From Dryocosmus kuriphilus (lineage: Eukaryota; Arthropoda; Insecta; Hymenoptera; Cynipidae), in NCBI GenBank assembly GCA_038277395.1, contig CM076190.1:254731989-254795988 (forward strand): a stretch of 64,000 nt of DNA, written 5' to 3'. Shown here one piece after another: positions 23,319-36,429 of the stretch. The translations under genes were made by a program, and so were the position numbers. Every line of letters begins with the position of its first letter. Positions within the stretch are counted from its first letter, which is position 1. The notes under the pieces are model-generated. The model saw only the letters and a program-made list of their open reading frames with translations, did no database searches and had not been told where the DNA came from.

Positions 23319-24921
23319 TAAAAGCCATAATGAGTGAGATATTTTAAAATGAATAGTGTTTAAAAATTCTAATATACTTCTTTTCACTCTGGAATCTGGC
23401 AACGTGCCGCTAAAGGAATATATAGATCACATTTAAAAAAAATTAATATTTTTTATTATCACTAATTATTTCTAAAAATTGTTTTATACTTTCTCTATAT
23501 TTCTCTCAAATTCTGTAACTATAACCTTTGGAAGGATTAATGTCCTCTATTTGTAAGACCATTGGTTCCCCAACTTCAAACACGACTATTTAAATTCTCG
23601 AAAAAAAAATCCATACCAAATTGATTGTGAGTAGAATATTTTAAAATAAATAGTTTCGAAAATTTCAAATATATATATTTTCAAAATAGAACAGATAAGA
23701 TAATATTGTGTGAGTCGTCAGTTCTTCCAGCCCATATGTTACATGATTTGAGTCTAGAAACGAAGCCCTAAATGAATATATTGGTCTCATTAATAAAAAA
23801 AAGGATAATGTCTTATTTTCAGTAATTATGTTAAAAAATTAGTTTACACTTTTTCTATATTTCTCTTAAATTCTGTAACTGTAACCTGATAAAGATTAAT
23901 GCCTTCTATATGAAAAAGCATGGTACTGTTCAATGGCTTGAAGCACAATTACTTAAAGGAAAAGAAAATTTCAGATAAAAACGAATATGAGTAGAAAATT
24001 TTAATGTGAAAAGTGTTGAAAAATTCGAACATACTTATCTTCACACTGGAATAAACTAGATAATATTGTCTGGGTCTTCAGTTCTTCCTTCGCATATGTT
24101 ACATGATTTGAGTCTAGCAACATGGCATTAAAGGAGTATATTGATCACATTTATAAAAAACATAATATTCCTTATTATCATTAAATATTTTAAAAGGATT
24201 CTTCACGCTTTCTCTATACTTTCCCCAATTTACTATCGCCTCCACAAGGATTATTGCCCTTTATATAAAAGGCCATTGTACTACTCAGCGTTTTGAAACA
24301 CAACTACTTAATTTTCTGAGAAAAAAAAGATGTCAGATATAACCGATTATCAGTACAACATTTAAAAATGAAGAGTGCTGCAACACTGGAATAAACTATG
24401 AAATACTGTCTGAATCGTCAATTCTTCATTATAATATGTTACGTGATTTGAATCTGTCGACGTGGTACTAGAGGAATATATTGATTACATTTATAAAAAA
24501 CATAATATTTCTTATTATCTTCAATTATTTTTAAAATGCATTTCACACTTTCTCTATATTTTTCTCAAATTCTGTTCCTATAACACTTAACAGGTTTAGT
24601 GCCCTTTATGTGAAAGATTATTGTGCTGTTCAACAATTTGAAACACAACTACTTAAAACACAATTAATTAAATTCCCGAAAAAAGATTCCGCATAAAACC
24701 GACTAAGAGTAGAATATTTTAAAATGAGTAGTGTTGAAAAAATGTCACTATTCTTTTTTTATAACACTGAAACAAACTAGAAGGTACTGTATGAATTGTC
24801 AGTTTTTCATTCCCATATGTTACGTAATTTGAATTTGCCGACGTGATACTGAAGGAAAATATTGATCACATTTATAAACAACAAAATATTTCTTATCATC
24901 TTCAATCCTTTCTAAAACAAG
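23319..24921. repeat. Satellite B array, about 4.5 diverged units
   Basis: Units carry CAACGTGCCGCTAAAGGAAT, TCTATATTTCTCTCAAATTC and related blocks. The first unit is the orthologous counterpart of 51860-52088 in gene 2. No gene. Confidence 0.82.
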
Positions 24922-25029
24922 AAAAAACCCAACAAAGGCCGCAACAGTTTCAATTACACATTATTCTTGGGTAAAAATTATTATACATATATATACTGGC
25001 CTTAAACCTTGAATATCTACTAAATTAAG

Positions 25030-27491
25030 ATGGAGAATTGAGGATTTTACCAACAACTTTGAGAAGATTATAACGACCAAGAAGCAGCAATAATCAAGGA
25101 ATGGATACGACTCGTGTACTGCGTGGAGAATAGAAAAAATCAACGCAGGTATTTATTTAGATGTAAATATGAAGATCTCATTCCGAATCATATTTTATGT
25201 AACATTAATCCTAAAATTAGATGTTTTTCAAAAAAAAACTTGCGCTAATATAGAAAAATCAATTTTTCAATTTGGAAAAATAATTTTAAATAATGAAGTC
25301 AACGACATATCACTTGAAATTAAGGATATCTTTAAAGAAATTTATCATTTTAAAATTCAAATCATTCAAACTTTCTCAGTAAATTTCTTTAATAACTTAG
25401 AATTTAAAACTTATCAAAATATTCACAAACATGTCAGTAAATTAATAAATTCATCAAAGTCAAAAATTGAAAACTTAAGATACCAACAACATCCAAAATT
25501 AATAACTGATACTAAGATTTGGGTTGTCAATATGGCAAATGTAATTATACCTAATGAAGTAAAAGAGATCATTGGTCTGGGTTGAAATTTTGCATTGCGT
25601 TACAATAAACAAAATTTTCCAATTACTAAACTTATTTGTAATATTGAATGTAATATGAAAAACATTGAACCAAATTTAAGAAATTCAATCAGAAATAAAG
25701 TCACTTACTGGACTCAAAAGTGGATATATACTACTAATTTAATAAAAAACTCCTCTTTATTACATAAAATAAAAAAAACTGAAGAATTTTTACATGCTAA
25801 TAATGACATTATTGTAACTTCAGCTGATAAAAGTAATAAAAGTGTTATCATGAACAAAATTGATTATACTACCAAAGCTCTTGATTTACTAAATGACAAA
25901 TCAACTTATAAAATTTTAAACAAAGATCCGACAATTAAATTCCAATCAAACTTACATGATTTACTAACATCATTTAAAAACAACAAAATTATAAATGATA
26001 GCACATATTATTATTTTAACTCTACAAACGGTATTGCTCCAAAATTCTATGGTTTGCCTAAACTGCATAAACCGAACTGTCCTCTTAGACCAATCACATC
26101 TTTTCCTGGATCACCCTTCTATAATATATCGAAAACTTTATAAAAATCTCTACAAAAAATTGTTGGAAAAACTAAATATCACATTAAAGGCAGTTGGGAC
26201 TTCCAAAATAAAATTGATAAAATCACAATTCCTAATAACTATACTATTGTCTCCTTGGATATTGTTTCAATGTACACTAACATCTCATGGAGTCTTATAA
26301 GAAGTACCATACGTAAACGATGAACGGAAATTAAACCTCACACTTTTTTATCTAGAAATAACTTTGACAAAATTTTAAATCTATGTCTAGAATCATTATA
26401 CTGTCAATTCAATAACCAATTTTATCAACAAATTTTTGGCCTACCAATGGGCTCACCGCTATCAGCAGCCGTTGCTAATATTGTTATGGAGAATATTGAA
26501 AATAAGGTTCTAGAATCTATTAATTTTCCAATAATTTTTTATTTTTGCTATATTGATGATACCTTAATTTGTTTACCTAAAGATAAAGTTCAAGGGATTT
26601 TAATTAAATTCAACTCTGCAAATGATAAATTAAAATTTACTATGGAAATGGCAACAAATGAAAAAATTAACTTTTTAGATTTATCACTTACAATAGAAAA
26701 TAATAAAATCATCACAAACTGGTACCGTAAAACAATATGGTCTGGCAGATTTTTAAATTACAACTCTTATCATCCAATTTAACATAAAGTTAGTGTTATC
26801 TATGGCCTCGTTGATAGAGCAACAAAATTATCTGATGTTAGATACCATAAAGATAATCTAATTCTTATAAAAAATACTTAAAAAAAATGGTTATCCATTA
26901 GATTTTTGAAAAAGTAAAATCATCGAACGCTATAAATTTTTAAGTTCTCAAAATACAGCAAATCTAGATCAAACAATTGAGGTATCTGAAATTAGAAAAA
27001 AGATAATTACACTACCATATATTCATAATTTTAATGAATGTCTTTATAGAATTTTTAGTAAATGTAATGTACAATTGATTTTCTCCATAAAAAATAATCT
27101 TTAAAAAACTTGTTTTAAAAGCACAAAATATGTAACTAAGAAAGAAAACAAATGTAATTGCGTTTACAAACTTAAATGTAAAAACTGTGAAAAAACATAT
27201 ATTGGACAAACTAGTGGAGCTATACGTTTTAGAAACAGAGAACATGAAAGATCTATTGAAAACAACGAAACTAATACGGCTATTGCTAAACATGCATATG
27301 ATTTTTCACATCTTTTTGATTTTAATTAAAAAAATGTCCAGATTTTAGAAACAGAACCTAACCTGGACAAAAGATTAATTCTAGAGATGATTCATATACA
27401 ACATGATATAAATTCTATTAATTTTAGAACTGACATTCAAGGTCTTAGCAATATTTATAGTAATTTAATTACACACATTCATAATTTTTAA
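25030..27491 (+). pseudogene. Penelope-like RT / GIY-YIG polyprotein, degraded
   Basis: The ATG at 25030 matches the intact N-terminus preserved at 56908. A frame change at the A9 run near 25231 leads to one frame held from 25169 to 26782, broken by stops at 25583, 26141, about 26320 and 26780. Reverse transcriptase motifs seen are PKLHKPNCPLRPI, SLDIVSMYTNI, GLPMGSPLSAAVANIVME and the catalytic YIDDTLIC. Downstream, 27150-27300 reads VYKLKCKNCEKTYIGQTSGA, the GIY-YIG endonuclease with its Cys motif. Such enzymes copy RNA at DNA ends. Confidence 0.85.
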
Positions 27492-27835
27492 ATTTTCAAA
27501 ATTTTTCAAATTTTTCTCATTTTTCGCGGGTTATAACTATATACGTATTATATGATGCTAACCTAAAATTTCAGTCATGACATTTTCATCAGATAAACAT
27601 CATGACTCCAACAAGATTTTCTTGATTTTTAACTTAAACACATTTTTCTTTAACAAAATGGACATTAACGTAAGTAATAATAATTTCCTTTAAATAATAA
27701 TATAATAATACAAACTTTTTTATATTCTACAAAACATTAACTTGAATAATCTTTTGTACAGGTTAGGTTTCACAAACCTGTTCTCTACGAAATATACGAA
27801 ATGTTCCATTAATTCTGATTACTACTCTTAAAATG

Positions 27836-27889
27836 TTATAGAATGTCATGAATAGGATTCAAATTTGAATCGAAACATGTTGACTATAA
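27836..27889 (+). ncRNA. Decayed hammerhead-ribozyme-like motif (Penelope 1)
   Basis: Helix I: TTATA (27836-27840) with TATAA (27885-27889) and GTC (27845-27847) with GAC (27882-27884), separated by an internal loop. Helix II: GATTCAAA with TTTGAATC (27856-27871). Conserved GAAAC (27872-27876) and GTT cleavage triplet (27879-27881) with a minimal helix III. The CUGAUGA core is mutated at three of seven positions (27848-27854). Confidence 0.55.
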
Positions 27890-27975
27890 ATTTTTTTAAA
27901 TAAACAACAAAAAACCCAACAAAGGCCACAACAGTTTCAATTACACATTATTCTTGGGTAAAAATTATTATACAC

Positions 27976-28332
27976 AACTACTGAAATTCCCGAGAAAAAA
28001 ATTGCACATAATATCCGATTATGAGTGGAATATTTTAAAACGAATAGTTTTGAAAAACTTTTAATATTCTTTTTTTTTTTATAGCACTGGAATAAACTAG
28101 AAGATACAGCCTAAATTTTTAGTTTTTCATTCACACATGTTATGTGATTTGAATCTACCGACGTGGCACTAAAGGAAAATATTGAGCACATTTATAAGAA
28201 ACATAATATTTCTCATTATCATTAATTATTTTTAACCATTATTTTACACTCTCTCTATATTTCTCTCGAATTCAGTAACTATAACCTATATAAGGTTTAA
28301 TGTTCTTTATACGGAAGACTTCTGTACCTCTA
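27976..28332. repeat. Satellite B, about one unit
   Basis: Resumes after Penelope 1 (ACAACTACTGAAATTCCCGA) and is cut at about 28332 by the Penelope 2 composite. It continues at 38497. Confidence 0.8.
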
Positions 28333-28735
28333 TATCTTGTAGGGCCAGGTGACTAGGATATTATAAAGATTCCAGTTTTCTTTAAAAGCGACGTTTCATC
28401 ACGATAGGTGAGCTGATTTCATCAAGCTAAAAGTTTATTAAAAGAAAGAATTACACAAAAAAAAGATACAACGGAGCTAAAAAAATCTCTGCTTAAAAAT
28501 ATTAAAAAGATGTTTACCTTGTTTAAAAGTTAGTTAACAATATTGTTAACTTGTTGGAAATTTACCGATTTTTTGGTTCAATCGTGTCAAGTCGACGATA
28601 AAATGTCGCAAAATGAGAGTATAAAGTTATGAAACGAGTATTTATATTCACAGCTGTAGCTAGCGCACGTAAACAGAGCATGTATGATACGTACGTACAC
28701 AGGCACATACATTGCTATTCAGCTTCCGTTTCAAG
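28333..28735 (-). repeat. Penelope 2 terminal region, left (minus-strand copy)
   Basis: Reverse complement matches 38112-38490 (shared ATCATACATGCTCTGTTTAC, AATATAAATACTCGTTTC, TTAACAATATTGTTAACT). Contains the hammerhead-like motif at 28384-28434. Confidence 0.8.
28384..28434 (-). ncRNA. Hammerhead-ribozyme-like motif, left copy
   Basis: On the minus strand: AGC, then TTGATGA (28425-28419; canonical CTGATGA with the first C changed), helix II ATCA/TGAT, then GAAAC and GTC (28397-28390), then GCTTTTAAA. Helix I pairs AGC with GCT and CTTTT with the A-rich 3' arm across an internal loop. Helix III is minimal, as described for Penelope ribozymes. Confidence 0.55.
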
Positions 28736-28841
28736 TAACGAAAGGTAAAGTACGCGTTTTTATTCTTTTCTATCTTTTTTGGTTTTGACGACGGGTGAGG
28801 AGTTGTGATTGAGGTGACAGGCGATAAGGGAGGCGAGTGTA

Positions 28842-30034
28842 TTGAAAGAGTTGCGTGGTAGCGTGGGGGAGATGTTTTGTAAAGTTAAAAGCGTTGAAAC
28901 GAAAGTCGAAAGTGAGAGTTTAGAGGTTAGTGGCCGAGGTCGGAAAAATGAGAGGGAAGATAGGGGACAGCAAATCGGTAAGTTAGACCAGCATGTGTAC
29001 AATGAGGAGCCCAATGGTGGCCAGTGGAGGGCAGCAGTTGGTACTAACCTCGGTGCTGATGAGCTTACTGAAGTGGGCGAAACAGTGTGGGTTAAGGGGG
29101 ATGCCGGAGATAGTACTGATGATGGAGGGATGCAGTTTACTACGCCGTAAAAATTAGTGAGGGGCGAGAAGGAAGGGAGACTGGCCGACATAATAACTCG
29201 AGGTTGGCCGTCAAATCGGGAATTGCTTAGTAGATCGAGATCTAGAATTTTAGGATCGAGACAAGTTTTTATCAAGTGGAGATAGGGGGGAGGATTAACG
29301 GACAAAAAGCTTAAGAAAAAATCTACACCGGAGAGGAATAAGGCAAAAGGGAAATTCGATCTAGAGAATCTGGAAAGTCTCATTAAAGGATTTAGAGAGG
29401 AAACGAACCGCAGCCTGAATTCCATGCAAAAGTGAGGGAATGAGGTTTGGGAGGAAATCAGGAAAGTTAGAGAAAAGTGGGAAGAATGGGATCTGGTTGG
29501 CGGCAAGAAAAAGATGAGGTTTGGAAACAGTTGTAGGATATCGGAAAAAAACAAATAATGATTGAGAAAGAGAGAAAACTTGATATGGAATTGTTGTAAG
29601 AAAGGGTCACCAATCTATAATGTAAGTCTGGGGACAGAAGGAAAGTGGATGAAGAGGTAAGAGAAGAAGAGAAGATAAAAGAATTGAATGAGAATGTTAT
29701 GATAGAAAATGTGAGAATGAAATCAAGATTGAGAGAATTAGAAATTTAAATGGAAATAGAAGAGAAGACGAAACATAGTAGAAATTTAGTGATTAGAGGA
29801 ATTAAAGTGGATAGTGAATCAGCCAGAGAAGAAGTGGAAAGTTTGTTAGGGGAAATTTGGACAATAGTGCATGTGGAAGAGGTAAATCTAGTGGGAAGGA
29901 AGAATGAAGGTACATCGAGTGTATATATGTATAGTGAAATTGAGAAGAAAGTTAGAAAAAGTGGATGTTTTGAGAAAAAAGAAAGCTTTAAAGGGGAGCT
30001 AAGAAAGGATAGAGGAGGATACGACGTGGAATGA
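28842..30034 (+). pseudogene. LINE1 ORF1 region, broken
   Basis: Open fragments at 28842-29150 and 29750-30034. The translated sequence is highly charged and Lys/Glu/Arg-rich, with a probable coiled coil (EEKTKHSRNLVIRGIKVDSE, then VESLLGEIW), which resembles the nucleic-acid-binding ORF1 proteins of LINEs. No zinc knuckle is seen. Several frame changes and stops intervene. Confidence 0.6.
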
Positions 30035-30344
30035 AAGAAGAAGAAAGTTGATGGTGAAACAGAGAGCATAAAGTAAAAGAATAAAAGGGAGCACGGTATG
30101 GATAGGGAAAGACAGGATGTGGGTAAACGGTAATGTGTGGATATGGGACGAAGAGAAAGAAAAATTGTGTGAAGTGTATAGGGAGAGTACGTGGCGGTGA
30201 AGACAAGAAACAAACGCTACTGGTAGAAGGGAGGAGATAATGGAAACAGTAGATGGTGAAAGGAAAGAAGGCGGAACGACGGGGTTTCCACAAAAATAGA
30301 GGGGGGAAGTAAAAAAGAATGAAGAGGGAAAGAAATGAAGAAAG

Positions 30345-33280
30345 AAGTGAAAGTAGCGTTTTGGAATGCATAATGAGAAGGGGAGAAGAAGGAGGTTGAC
30401 GCGTGATTAGGAAATGTGTGGCGAAAAAGGATTTATAATGGGTTTTGATAGGAGGTGACCTGAATTCTTGGGCAGGGGAACAGGGAGGGGAAATGTGGGA
30501 TGAACAGAGTGAGACTTTCAGGAGAAAATCGGAACATAAAGAGGTGGACCAGGAGGTAAGACTCTGCTGGAAATTCTGGGAGAAACGGGACGATCTATTT
30601 GTAATGGGAACTCGGAAAGTGATGAGGAAGTGGAGATTATATTTGCAGGGAAAGGAGAAACAGTAATAGACTATATTATGGCAGAGGAAAGGATAAGGAG
30701 ACTGTTGGAAAGGATGGAAGTAGGAAACGAAATAGGGTCAGAACACCTCCCGGTAATTGCAACGTTGAAACGTGGGCATGGGAGAAGAGAAGGAAGCAAG
30801 AAGGCGTGGGGTGACAAGGAAAAAAGCAAAGATGGGCAAGTGGGGAGTTGATAAATAAGAGAATATGCTGAAAGAATGGAAGAAGAGAATACTATTATTA
30901 AAGAGGGGGAAGGCGTGGATGCGATGCTGTGTAAGATGAAGCAAAGGGGTAGAGAAGATAGTGGAAGAAATTAGGCCAAGTGAGGAGAAAAAAAGGGAGA
31001 AAAGAGGATGGTAGGACGTGGAGTGTATAGAGAGTAATGAACTAATGAAGTAGTATCGTTAAAGAATTGGAGAATATGAGAGATAGACGGAAGGGAATAT
31101 AATAAAAGGAAAGGGAACACGAGAAATTACTAGATATGAAAAGACAGGAGGAGAAGGTGAGGTACATGGGGGGGGGGGGGGAGAGAAAGCAATAAAGGAA
31201 GGAAGAGAATGGGAGGTGATCAATAGAGAGAGGTGTGGATGAAAAGGAATCAATGAAGAGATAAATATGGATGAATGGACGGTAAAATTCAAGAAATTGC
31301 TAGGAGGCGTTGATGGCAAAGTGTTGGGGAAGGCAGAAAGAACAAGGTGGGAGGAATGGAAGGAGCGAATGAGGTTACCAGAGAGTAGGTAAATCAAGCA
31401 ATTGAGAAGTTAAAAAGAAACAAGGCGACAGCAGAGGATGGGATGGAGAATGATGCGTTGAAATTTGGAGGAAGAAGGATTAGAGAAGAGATCTGGAAAG
31501 TATGTAGTAGAATATGGAGAGGGGAAGGATGGCCCAAGGACTGAAAAACAGGTTTAGTAATTTCGCTATTAAAGAAAGGTAGGGGTAGAAAAGTGGAATA
31601 TTATAGAGGAATCACTCTCATGCCCGTAACGTATAAAATTTACGCGGAGGTGCTTATGAAGAGATTAAAAGAACAGGTAGAAGAGAGAGGAAGTATTCCA
31701 TACAATCAAACAGGGTTCAGGAAGTGGATGGGAATAGTGGATAACATTTTCATTCTGACTTATCTAGTCAACAGGAACCTGGGACAGAAAAAAGGAAAGA
31801 TAGTTACAATCTTCGTAGATTATAAGTCATATTTCGACTCGGTGAATAGGAAAGTTTTGTGGAAAGCAATGAAAGAAATGGAGGTCGACAGAGAGTTGAT
31901 TGAGAGGATTAAAGAGTTCTTTACGGAGACAAAGACAAGGGTGAGGTTCAGGAGACAGAAAAGGGAGGAGTTTGGGATAGGGAGGGGTCTCAGGCAAGGG
32001 TGCCCGCTAAGTCCATTTTTATTTAGCATAATGTTAGCAGACCTAGAAGAGAAAATGGACAAGAATGGTAAAGGAGGTACAGTTCTGGGAAATAAAAGAA
32101 TATACTCGCCAGCGTACGCAGACGATATGGTGCTTCTAGCGGAGAACAAAAATGGAACGAGCTTGCTATTGAGAGGATTTGAAGAGTATGGGAGAGAGAA
32201 AGACTTGACAATTAATTTGTCGAAGACAAAAATAGTATTTTTCAGAAAGAGAAAGAGTGAAGTAAAGTATGGGTGGAAGTTAAATGGAGAAATGGTGGAA
32301 ATGGTAGAGGAATTTTGTTATTTAGAATTTTGGTTCGAAGCATGTGGTGGAAAAAATCTTTAGGTGAACGAAAAGTATGGAAAGAGCGAGTAAGGTGATG
32401 AGTCAAGTGTGGGGGATTGGAAAAGGAAGATTCAAAGAGGACTGGAAGATGAGATTATGGCTGTTTGACTCACTGGTATGGTTCGTGATGTGCTATGGAG
32501 TGTAAATATGGGGTTGGAAGGAGCACAAGAAGGTAGAAAGCATGCAAGAAAGGTTTCTGGGGTGGGTTATGGGAGTAAGCCTGAAATGTCCAGGTTATAT
32601 GTTGAGAGAAGAAACAGGGAGAGAGAAGTTGTTGATAGGGCAGAGAAAAAGGGTATGGAATTTCGAAGAGAAGCTTAAGAGTGGTAAGGGTAGCAAAATA
32701 GCACAAGTGTGCTGACAGAAAATGATAAATAGAGAGAGAAGTGGTAACACGGGACCCTCAAAATGGGAGGAAAAGAGATGGCAAGTTAGAAGGGAATGTA
32801 GAATGTGTGACGAGGTGTGGGAGTGGCAGGAAATTGAAGGGTAAATGAGTAAGAAGCTGGAAGGAAAGAGGTGAAAAAAGATATCGGTCAAAATATAATA
32901 AATGGTATAAATCCGTCAAGGTGGAAAGTGTCCCAGAATATTTAGGGAAATTGAAAAAGGAGTGCAGGTGGGCCAGGATGATAATTTCAGAATGTGTGAA
33001 GGCATGAATGAATGTAAATATTGTATGAGTGAACGAATGAAAATTTGCAGGGTATGCAGGTATGAAAGGAAATCATGGAAGTAGGGATTAGAGAGGTGCA
33101 CAGGTGAAGAGGAAGTGGGAAGGAGCGTGGTAGATAAAGATAGGTGGAAACTGAGTGGTTGTGGACAAGGGGAAACCTGGGTGAGGAGCTTAGAAAAGAA
33201 GAGGGAAGAGAGCATGTATGGGGGAGGAGAAAAACAGAATCGAAATTGAAATATGGACAAGGAAAATTAGTGTTGCGTGA
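30345..33280 (+). pseudogene. LINE1 ORF2: endonuclease / reverse transcriptase, broken
   Basis: Starts around VKVAFWNA (30345). Endonuclease pieces are IGGDLNSWAGEQ (30445-30666) and GSEHLPVIATL (near 30740; normally SDH-like). The RT core is one 256-codon open stretch at 31593-32363 with RGITLMPVTYKIYAEVL, GLRQGCPLSPFLFSIMLADL and the catalytic YADDMVLLA. The C-terminal zinc-finger region survives in traces near 33040-33110. Many stops and frame changes mean it makes no full protein. Confidence 0.85.
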
Positions 33281-33529
33281 CTTGGTAAAGCTTGAAGAGT
33301 AATGGTAAGAGGAAACGGAAGCACTGGAAGGTCTCGCGCACTTGCTAGATATTAGATAATAGATAGTAAGATTGTATTTAAGATTTTAAGAACTTGTATA
33401 TAATGAAGCGATAATAGGTTAAGATAAGCATAAGGCATAGAGGTTAAGTGAAATTGTAAAGAATGTAAAGGGAACGGAGCCCTCAAACCCGTAAGGTAGA
33501 GTAATAAAAAAATCACATTGCTATATCCT

Positions 33530-34410
33530 GATATGGAATATTTTTTTAATACAGATGATAAATTGTGTTAATTCTGCGCAAATGGTAATCAGTTATTGCT
33601 TATTGTTTCTTTGTTGTCCTTTACACTAATGATTTTTGATTTGATATTGTATTTAATTTACTTAGAGCGAATTTGATATTTCTAGTGATAAATTGCCTCG
33701 GATATTCATTATCATGTAACAATTTTTCGAAATTTTTAAACCTTGTTTGTGATAACGAGGCTTAGACAATTTTATCGCTCTGTCAACCAGATTGTGTACA
33801 ATATTCTGTTTTTGTAGCAGTGTGTTATTGGAAAGGAAGTATGTTAATCTATTAGGTGACTGGGTTTCTGAAAACAATTTGTCACAATTATATTGTCGTT
33901 CTTGATTAATGTGATATCTAAAAAATTAAGTTGATAGTTTTTTTCAATTTCATGCGTGAACTTCAAATTTTCGTCATAACTGTTGAAAGAGTATTTTACT
34001 AAATCTATGTGTTCACTTTTTATGCATAAAACAGTATTATCCACGTGTTTGTTTGTAGTAACATAGTGGTATACAGTTTCTTTCTTTTAATTTGAGTAAA
34101 CATTCCGTCTCCAAATCATCCATTACACCATCCGCAAATAACGGCGAAATCGGGGAACCCATCGGTGAACCTTTAATTTGTTGAAAAAATTCGTTGTGTA
34201 ATGAAAAAAAACGTGTTGTCATATAGAAATTTCGTAACATCTCTTACATCATCAAACGGTATTTTACAGTTATTATGGATTTGTAATGCGCTTCTATCGA
34301 GGCTCTGTAATGCTAGATTACATGGTATATTGGTAAGCAGCGAGCTGACGTCTAAAGAGAGTAGTATATGGTATTTATAGTAATGGACATTTTTAAGTTT
34401 TTCTTTTAAT
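33530..34410 (-). pseudogene. Penelope 2 RT fragment, minus-strand copy
   Basis: Overlapping frames at 34037-34240 (GSPMGSPISPLFADGVMDDL, RT motif), 33844-34044 (VDNTVLCIKSEHIDLVK, a degenerate RT motif C region) and 33662-33877. The normally following GIY-YIG part is missing on this side because LINE1 has replaced or displaced it. Confidence 0.75.
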
Positions 34411-35289
34411 TTTCAAAAGTTATGATGCAAATTTAGAATTTATGCATGAAATTGAAAAAAAAACTATTAAATTCATTTTTTAGATATCACATTAATCAAG
34501 AACAACAACAGAATTGTGACAGATTGGTTCCAAAGACACTCATCATCTATGTAATAGAATAATGAACATCTTTTCCAATCATCCATTACAACAACAAAAG
34601 AATATTGCATACAATCGGGTTGACAGAGCGGCAAAACTGTATAACTCTCGTTTCCACGAAAGAAATTTTTAAATTTTTGAAAGACTGTTACATGGCAATG
34701 GATATCTGAAACAATTCACTAAAAAATATCCATATCCACGTAAATAAAATTAAATACAATATTAAATAAAAAAACATTAGTGGAAAAAAACAAATAAACA
34801 ATAAGCAATATTTCATTACCATTAACACACAATTATTACAATTTATCATCTATATTTAAAAAATATTCCATGTCAAAGTTCCAAAAACTAAAAAGACTTT
34901 AAATTCGGTGATAAAACTGGGGAAAGATAATACCACCAAATTCGAAAAATTTGACTTTGTTTATAAATTTAATTGCAAAAAATGCCCAACTCTACATACT
35001 GTAGAAACAAAAAGAGCACTGAAAACCCGTATAAATGAACATATGACAAAGAAAAACATATAAAACTTTGTGAATTCACAACAAGAAACTTTAAAACACG
35101 AGTTTGATTGGAAAAATGTTAAAAATTCTTGACACCGAATCTGACTACAAAAAAAGACTTATTTCTGAAATGATTAACATCAAATTAGACAAAAATAGTA
35201 TTGAAAAAAGAGGATATTTACCCGATAAATACAGCTTATTTTCCGGTACTAAAAGCACTTAAATTCAAATAATTTAATAGCAAAGTATA
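34411..35289 (+). pseudogene. Penelope 2 RT / GIY-YIG fragment, plus-strand copy
   Basis: Begins inside the RT (LKFTHEIEK-like, DITLIKN), runs through RVDRAAKLYNSRFHERN, and reaches a GIY-YIG endonuclease remnant (FDFVYKFNCKKCP near 34950-35000). Frame changes are frequent. It is the inverted partner of 33530-34050. Mariner C cuts its 3' end at 35289. Confidence 0.75.
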
Positions 35290-35599
35290 CTGGGTGGCAA
35301 AAAAGTATGGAGACCCCTGAATAACTCATTAGGAATGAATTTTTTTGGAAAAATTAAATACAAAGCTTTAGGATTTTTCTCCGCCTATTCAATGGCGAGC
35401 TCAGTTTGACCTTGGCCATGATCTTGAAGGGCATATCAAGATCAAATTTAATTTTTTAAAAGGGAAGCACCACTTTTTTATTGCGGATTTGGAAAGAGCA
35501 GGAAACTTTACGTTCAAGCGTAACCTTGAACATGTCATTAACCACGAATTTGAAGGTCGTTCCAAGGTCAAACATGTTTTTTTCAAGTGGGAACGCCTT

Positions 35600-36162
35600 T
35601 CAATTTTTTAAGTGGGAAGCCCCATTTTTTATTGCGGATTTGGAAAGAGCAGGAAATTTTACTTCACTGTTAAGTTGAAATGTTGATTCGTTTGGAAAAA
35701 CGATGAGTGACTGAAAATTAGAGTTCTGAACAATTCTTTCCATCATGCTCTCACAAAATTCAACTCGCCGGTCAAAATCATCTTCATTCATTTCTTGATG
35801 AATGTGTATTTCGTACGGGTGAAATTTAATGATCTTTAAATTCCTAAAAATTGATTCTCGATTAATTGGAAGCTGCTGAGAAGCCTTCCTAATAGTTAAA
35901 TGTGGATCTTCGACAAAAGACTGGGCCACTTCCATTTGCCGCTCTTCTGAGGTTCAGCGTTTGGCCTGCCAGATTTTGGACGGTTCTTGCTAGTCCCTGT
36001 TTCTTCAACTCTCCTGATAGTTTTACAGACAGTGGGTTTGCTAATGCCTGTTAAGCCTTCTCGAAACGTTTCATTAACTAACTGCACTACTTCGTCATAC
36101 GACCGACATCTATCAACAATCATTAATAAAGAAACTCTCTCTTGTTGTGATAGAGAAGCCAT
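35600..36162 (-). pseudogene. Mariner C transposase, truncated
   Basis: The N-terminal half only. MASLSQQERVSLLM...RCRSYDE and the helix-turn-helix part read at 36162-35896, then a frame change, then MEVAQSFVEDPHLTIRKASQ to VFPNESTFQLNSEVK at 35935-35660. There an internal deletion joins the reading frame to inverted-repeat sequence. The first catalytic Asp is Asn here, and the second and third catalytic motifs are gone. It is non-functional. Confidence 0.82.
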
Positions 36163-36429
36163 GGTGAAAAAAGGAGTAAAATGAGAGATTTCAAAGACCC
36201 CCAGAAAGAACTATAAAGAAACAGCAATTGCGGCCTCCCGAAAAAGAACTCCACTAACTATCCTGAAAATGACCGTTAGAGGTGCTATAGTAGCGAAAGT
36301 AACTGTTTTTCGAATATCCTAAAAAGGAGTACTGAATAGCAGCAACCGCGCCAAAAAAATAAAAGCCACTATCTATCCAGAAAAAGATGGTTAGAGAGGC
36401 CAAGGCAGTAAAACTATCTGTTTTTCAAT

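Larger units (their letters stand above)
24922..27975 (+). mobile_element. Penelope-like element 1 with terminal direct repeats
   Basis: About 3.05 kb inserted in satellite B. Direct repeats of about 65 bp (24922-24987 and 27909-27975) share CAACAAAGGCC, CAGTTTCAATTACACATTAT and TCTTGGGTAAAAATTATTA. Between them lies one degraded RT-plus-GIY-YIG reading frame, followed by a hammerhead-like motif. Terminal direct repeats, RT with GIY-YIG and a ribozyme are the hallmarks of Penelope-like retroelements. Confidence 0.85.
28736..33520 (+). mobile_element. LINE1: non-LTR retrotransposon, degraded
   Basis: Purine-rich plus-strand element of about 4.8 kb with a coiled-coil ORF1 region, an endonuclease-RT ORF2 and a 3' UTR ending near 33510. 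It is inserted in the minus-strand Penelope 2 copy. It is clearly the same family as LINE2 at 52089-57230. The G-rich composition stands out against the AT-rich surroundings. Confidence 0.85.

Noticed and set aside
28760..29554. 264-codon minus-strand ORF
   Set aside because: Lies antisense to the purine-rich LINE1 ORF1 region. The low-complexity Ser/Leu/Pro translation is what a GA-rich strand gives in reverse. The similar ORFs at 29746-30371 and 52391-53660 are the same artefact.
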